Below, in pieces: positions 5,346 to 7,107 of a DNA stretch of 7,107 nt. How positions within the stretch are numbered: position 1 is the stretch's first letter; the number at the start of each line of letters is the position of its first letter. The notes below the pieces were generated by a model that saw only the letters and a program-made list of their open reading frames with translations, made no database searches and was not told the origin of the DNA. The DNA comes from a bacterium (GTDB lineage Bacteria > Patescibacteriota > Minisyncoccia > Minisyncoccales > PEYH01): NCBI GenBank assembly GCA_021163545.1, contig JAGGTU010000017.1, positions 1-7,107 of the forward strand. The letters are read 5' to 3'. A program made the position numbers and the translations under genes.

Positions 5346-7107
5346 CTTTCTGTTTGATGTCTAGTAATAAAATAAAATTTAGTTGCTTCAATTAGAAGAA
5401 TATCTCCAATACTTGCTCCAAATACTATTAGCCATCCGTGCAACCCCAACGGTTGAGTTTTTAAAGCATATTGCAAACTTGGTAGATAGATAGCCACAAT
5501 CAGCATTCCCATTCCAAGTAATACCGCTCCAATTAGAAGTTTATTTGAAAGTATTCTCTCCTGCCAAAGGTTCCTTCGTAAATTTTTACAGGAAAAAATA
5601 TATAAAAGTGAGTTTACCGCAAGAGAGGCAAAAATGATTGTTCTTATGTAACCAATTTCGTAACCTCGTTTAAGAAGCCAGAAAAACACTCCCAAAAGAA
5701 TAAAATCAGTAATAATTCCGATAATAAAAATAATGACTTTCATCTCTCTTGTCAAAAGAGGTGTTTTGTGGCCGATGGGTTTTCTTTTCATAATATCCTT
5801 TTCTTTTGGCTCAAAAGAGAGGGCAATGCTTGGGAAAGTATCTTCTATTAAATTCACCCAAAGAATTTGAAGAGCAGTTACAGGCAGGGGTGTTTGGGTA
5901 ATGATGCTGGCACCAATTAGAATTACTTCGGTAAAGCTGTCAGATAAAAGATACGTAATAACCTTTCTTATATTATCAATAATCCTTCTCCCCTCTTCTA
6001 TTGCGGCTACAATAATTGAGAAACTGTCATTTAGTAAAATTAAATCAGATGTCTCCTTGGCAACTTCTGTTCCTGAGCCTAAAGCAACTCCAATGTCTGC
6101 CTTTTTTAGGGCAGGTGCATCGTTAATCCCATCGCCTGTCATTGCAATCACCTCTCCTTTTTGCTGCCAGGCTTCAATTATTCTCATTTTATGTTTTGGT
6201 TCAACTCGGGCAAAAATCTTAATTTTTGGCAACATCTTCATTAGTTCTTCTTGGGTGAGTTTATCTAACTCAACACCTTCTAAAATTTCTTCCTCTTTGG
6301 CTTTCAACCCTAACTCCTCAGCTATGGCTTTGGTAGTTAGTTTATGATCTCCGGTGACAATTATTACCCTCAGGCCTGCTTGTTTGCATATTTTAATAGC
6401 CTCTTTTGCGTCTTTTCTTATAGGGTCGGATAAAGTAATTAAGCCTAAAAATTCGAGATTCTCTATTAGATCATCAATGGGTTTTTGTTCTTTAACTTCT
6501 TTTTGGGCACAGGCAACTACCCTAAAACCTTTTTTGGCAAGTTTTGTCATTTCTTTTTCCCATTGGGCTTTTTTCTCTTGAGAAAGTGAAGAGAGCTCCA
6601 AAAGTTTTTCAGGCGCTCCGCAGACAAAGAGCAGAAACTTCTCTTTTTCTTGATAAAGAGCGGCTTTGAATTTTTTTATTGAATCAAACAATATTTGATC
6701 AACTCTTTTTTTCTCCCAATCTTTTAAAAATTGATATCCATATAACTCAATTGATGCTTTCAATAAAGCTCTTTCTGTGGGTTTACCTCGGATAATCCAT
6801 TTTTCTTTTACCTCTTGTGGGTTTTCAATAAATGCTTCAGAAGTCAAAAGGGCGCATTTTAAAATTGCCTCTTTTTTACCTATAACTTCAGCAACTGCCA
6901 TCTTACCTTCTGTGAGAGTACCGGTTTTATCGGTAGCAATAACTGAGGTGCTTCCTAAAGTTTCAGCTGCCACTAGTTTCCGCACCAACCCTTTTCTTTG
7001 AAGGATTTTTTGCATTCCTAAAGCCAAAATTATGGTCATTGCCACAGGCAAACCCTCAGGTATCGCTGCCACGGCAACTGCAATTGCGGTGGTAAACATT
7101 TCTTTAA
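5342..7107 (-). CDS. Ca2+-type (P2) P-type cation ATPase, N-terminus outside the window
   Basis: This pump uses ATP to move a cation, probably Ca2+ and possibly Mn2+, out of the cytoplasm. The visible part starts in membrane helix M4 and reaches the C-terminus; the reading frame is open to the right edge, so the Met at 7099 is internal. Counting from that Met: IPEGLP (13-18, M4 site), phosphorylation motif DKTGTLT (D57), a nucleotide-binding segment with CGAPE (160-164), SDPIR (224-228), TGDHKLT (249-255), hinge TGDGINDAPAL (321-331), M5 with YLLSDSFTEV (383-392) and M6 with WVNLIED (414-420). Compared with SERCA, site II residues Glu309, Asn796 and Asp800 are kept as E15, N416 and D420, while Asn768 and Thr799 are replaced by S388 and E419. 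This suggests a single-site pump like PMR1/PMCA. The Lys of KGAPE is Cys160. M1-M3 and the TGE actuator domain must lie outside the window. It overlaps the antiporter gene by 4 bp. Confidence 0.94.
   Translation of the reverse strand, partial: KEMFTTAIAVAVAAIPEGLPVAMTIILALGMQKILQRKGLVRKLVAAETLGSTSVIATDKTGTLTEGKMAVAEVIGKKEAILKCALLTSEAFIENPQEVKEKWIIRGKPTERALLKASIELYGYQFLKDWEKKRVDQILFDSIKKFKAALYQEKEKFLLFVCGAPEKLLELSSLSQEKKAQWEKEMTKLAKKGFRVVACAQKEVKEQKPIDDLIENLEFLGLITLSDPIRKDAKEAIKICKQAGLRVIIVTGDHKLTTKAIAEELGLKAKEEEILEGVELDKLTQEELMKMLPKIKIFARVEPKHKMRIIEAWQQKGEVIAMTGDGINDAPALKKADIGVALGSGTEVAKETSDLILLNDSFSIIVAAIEEGRRIIDNIRKVITYLLSDSFTEVILIGASIITQTPLPVTALQILWVNLIEDTFPSIALSFEPKEKDIMKRKPIGHKTPLLTREMKVIIFIIGIITDFILLGVFFWLLKRGYEIGYIRTIIFASLAVNSLLYIFSCKNLRRNLWQERILSNKLLIGAVLLGMGMLIVAIYLPSLQYALKTQPLGLHGWLIVFGASIGDILLIEATKFYFITRHQTER

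Noticed and set aside
4570..7001. Several plus-strand frames of 74-148 codons
   Set aside because: All are antisense to the antiporter and ATPase genes, whose motifs are unmistakable.

Overview
The window comes from an AT-rich bacterial genome with tight gene packing. TGA works as a normal stop: it ends the P-type ATPase inside a start/stop overlap, and it also ends the NifX-like gene. This argues against the code-25 lineages. The compact UvrC, short intergenic gaps and simple 4-nt coupling would fit a member of the Candidate Phyla Radiation (Patescibacteria), but no rRNA or other marker is present, so the lineage is an inference of moderate strength.

Left half (1-3855) is a nucleotide excision repair cluster. 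The 5' end of uvrA runs leftward off the window. A 292-bp divergent regulatory gap follows, holding a uvrA promoter and structured leader, a minus-strand terminator and a uvrC promoter. Next come uvrC and then uvrB, both on the plus strand. The UvrC is only 362 residues. It keeps the GIY-YIG nuclease, the four cysteines and the RNase H-like nuclease, but has no UVR motif and no C-terminal helix-hairpin-helix pair. Two heptamer repeat arrays lie in frame inside it. Between uvrC and uvrB, on the opposite strand, is a 61-residue two-helix membrane protein gene with its own promoter, Shine-Dalgarno sequence and terminator.

Middle (3856-4010) is a GC-rich 139-bp element with perfect 22-bp terminal inverted repeats, sitting between two converging genes. 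It may be a miniature transposable element, a bidirectional terminator, or both.

Right half (4011-7107) is a leftward operon. In transcription order it holds a Ca2+-type P-type ATPase (its start lies outside the window), a CaCA-family cation antiporter coupled to it by an ATGA overlap, and a small NifX/NifB-type protein (dinitrogenase iron-molybdenum cofactor family). The first two would both move Ca2+ or a related cation across the membrane, one by ATP hydrolysis and one by exchange. The role of the third in this context is unknown.

The window therefore joins a DNA-repair block and a cation-homeostasis block, separated by the palindromic element. The most unusual items are the reduced UvrC with internal heptamer repeats, the palindromic element and the small membrane protein gene.
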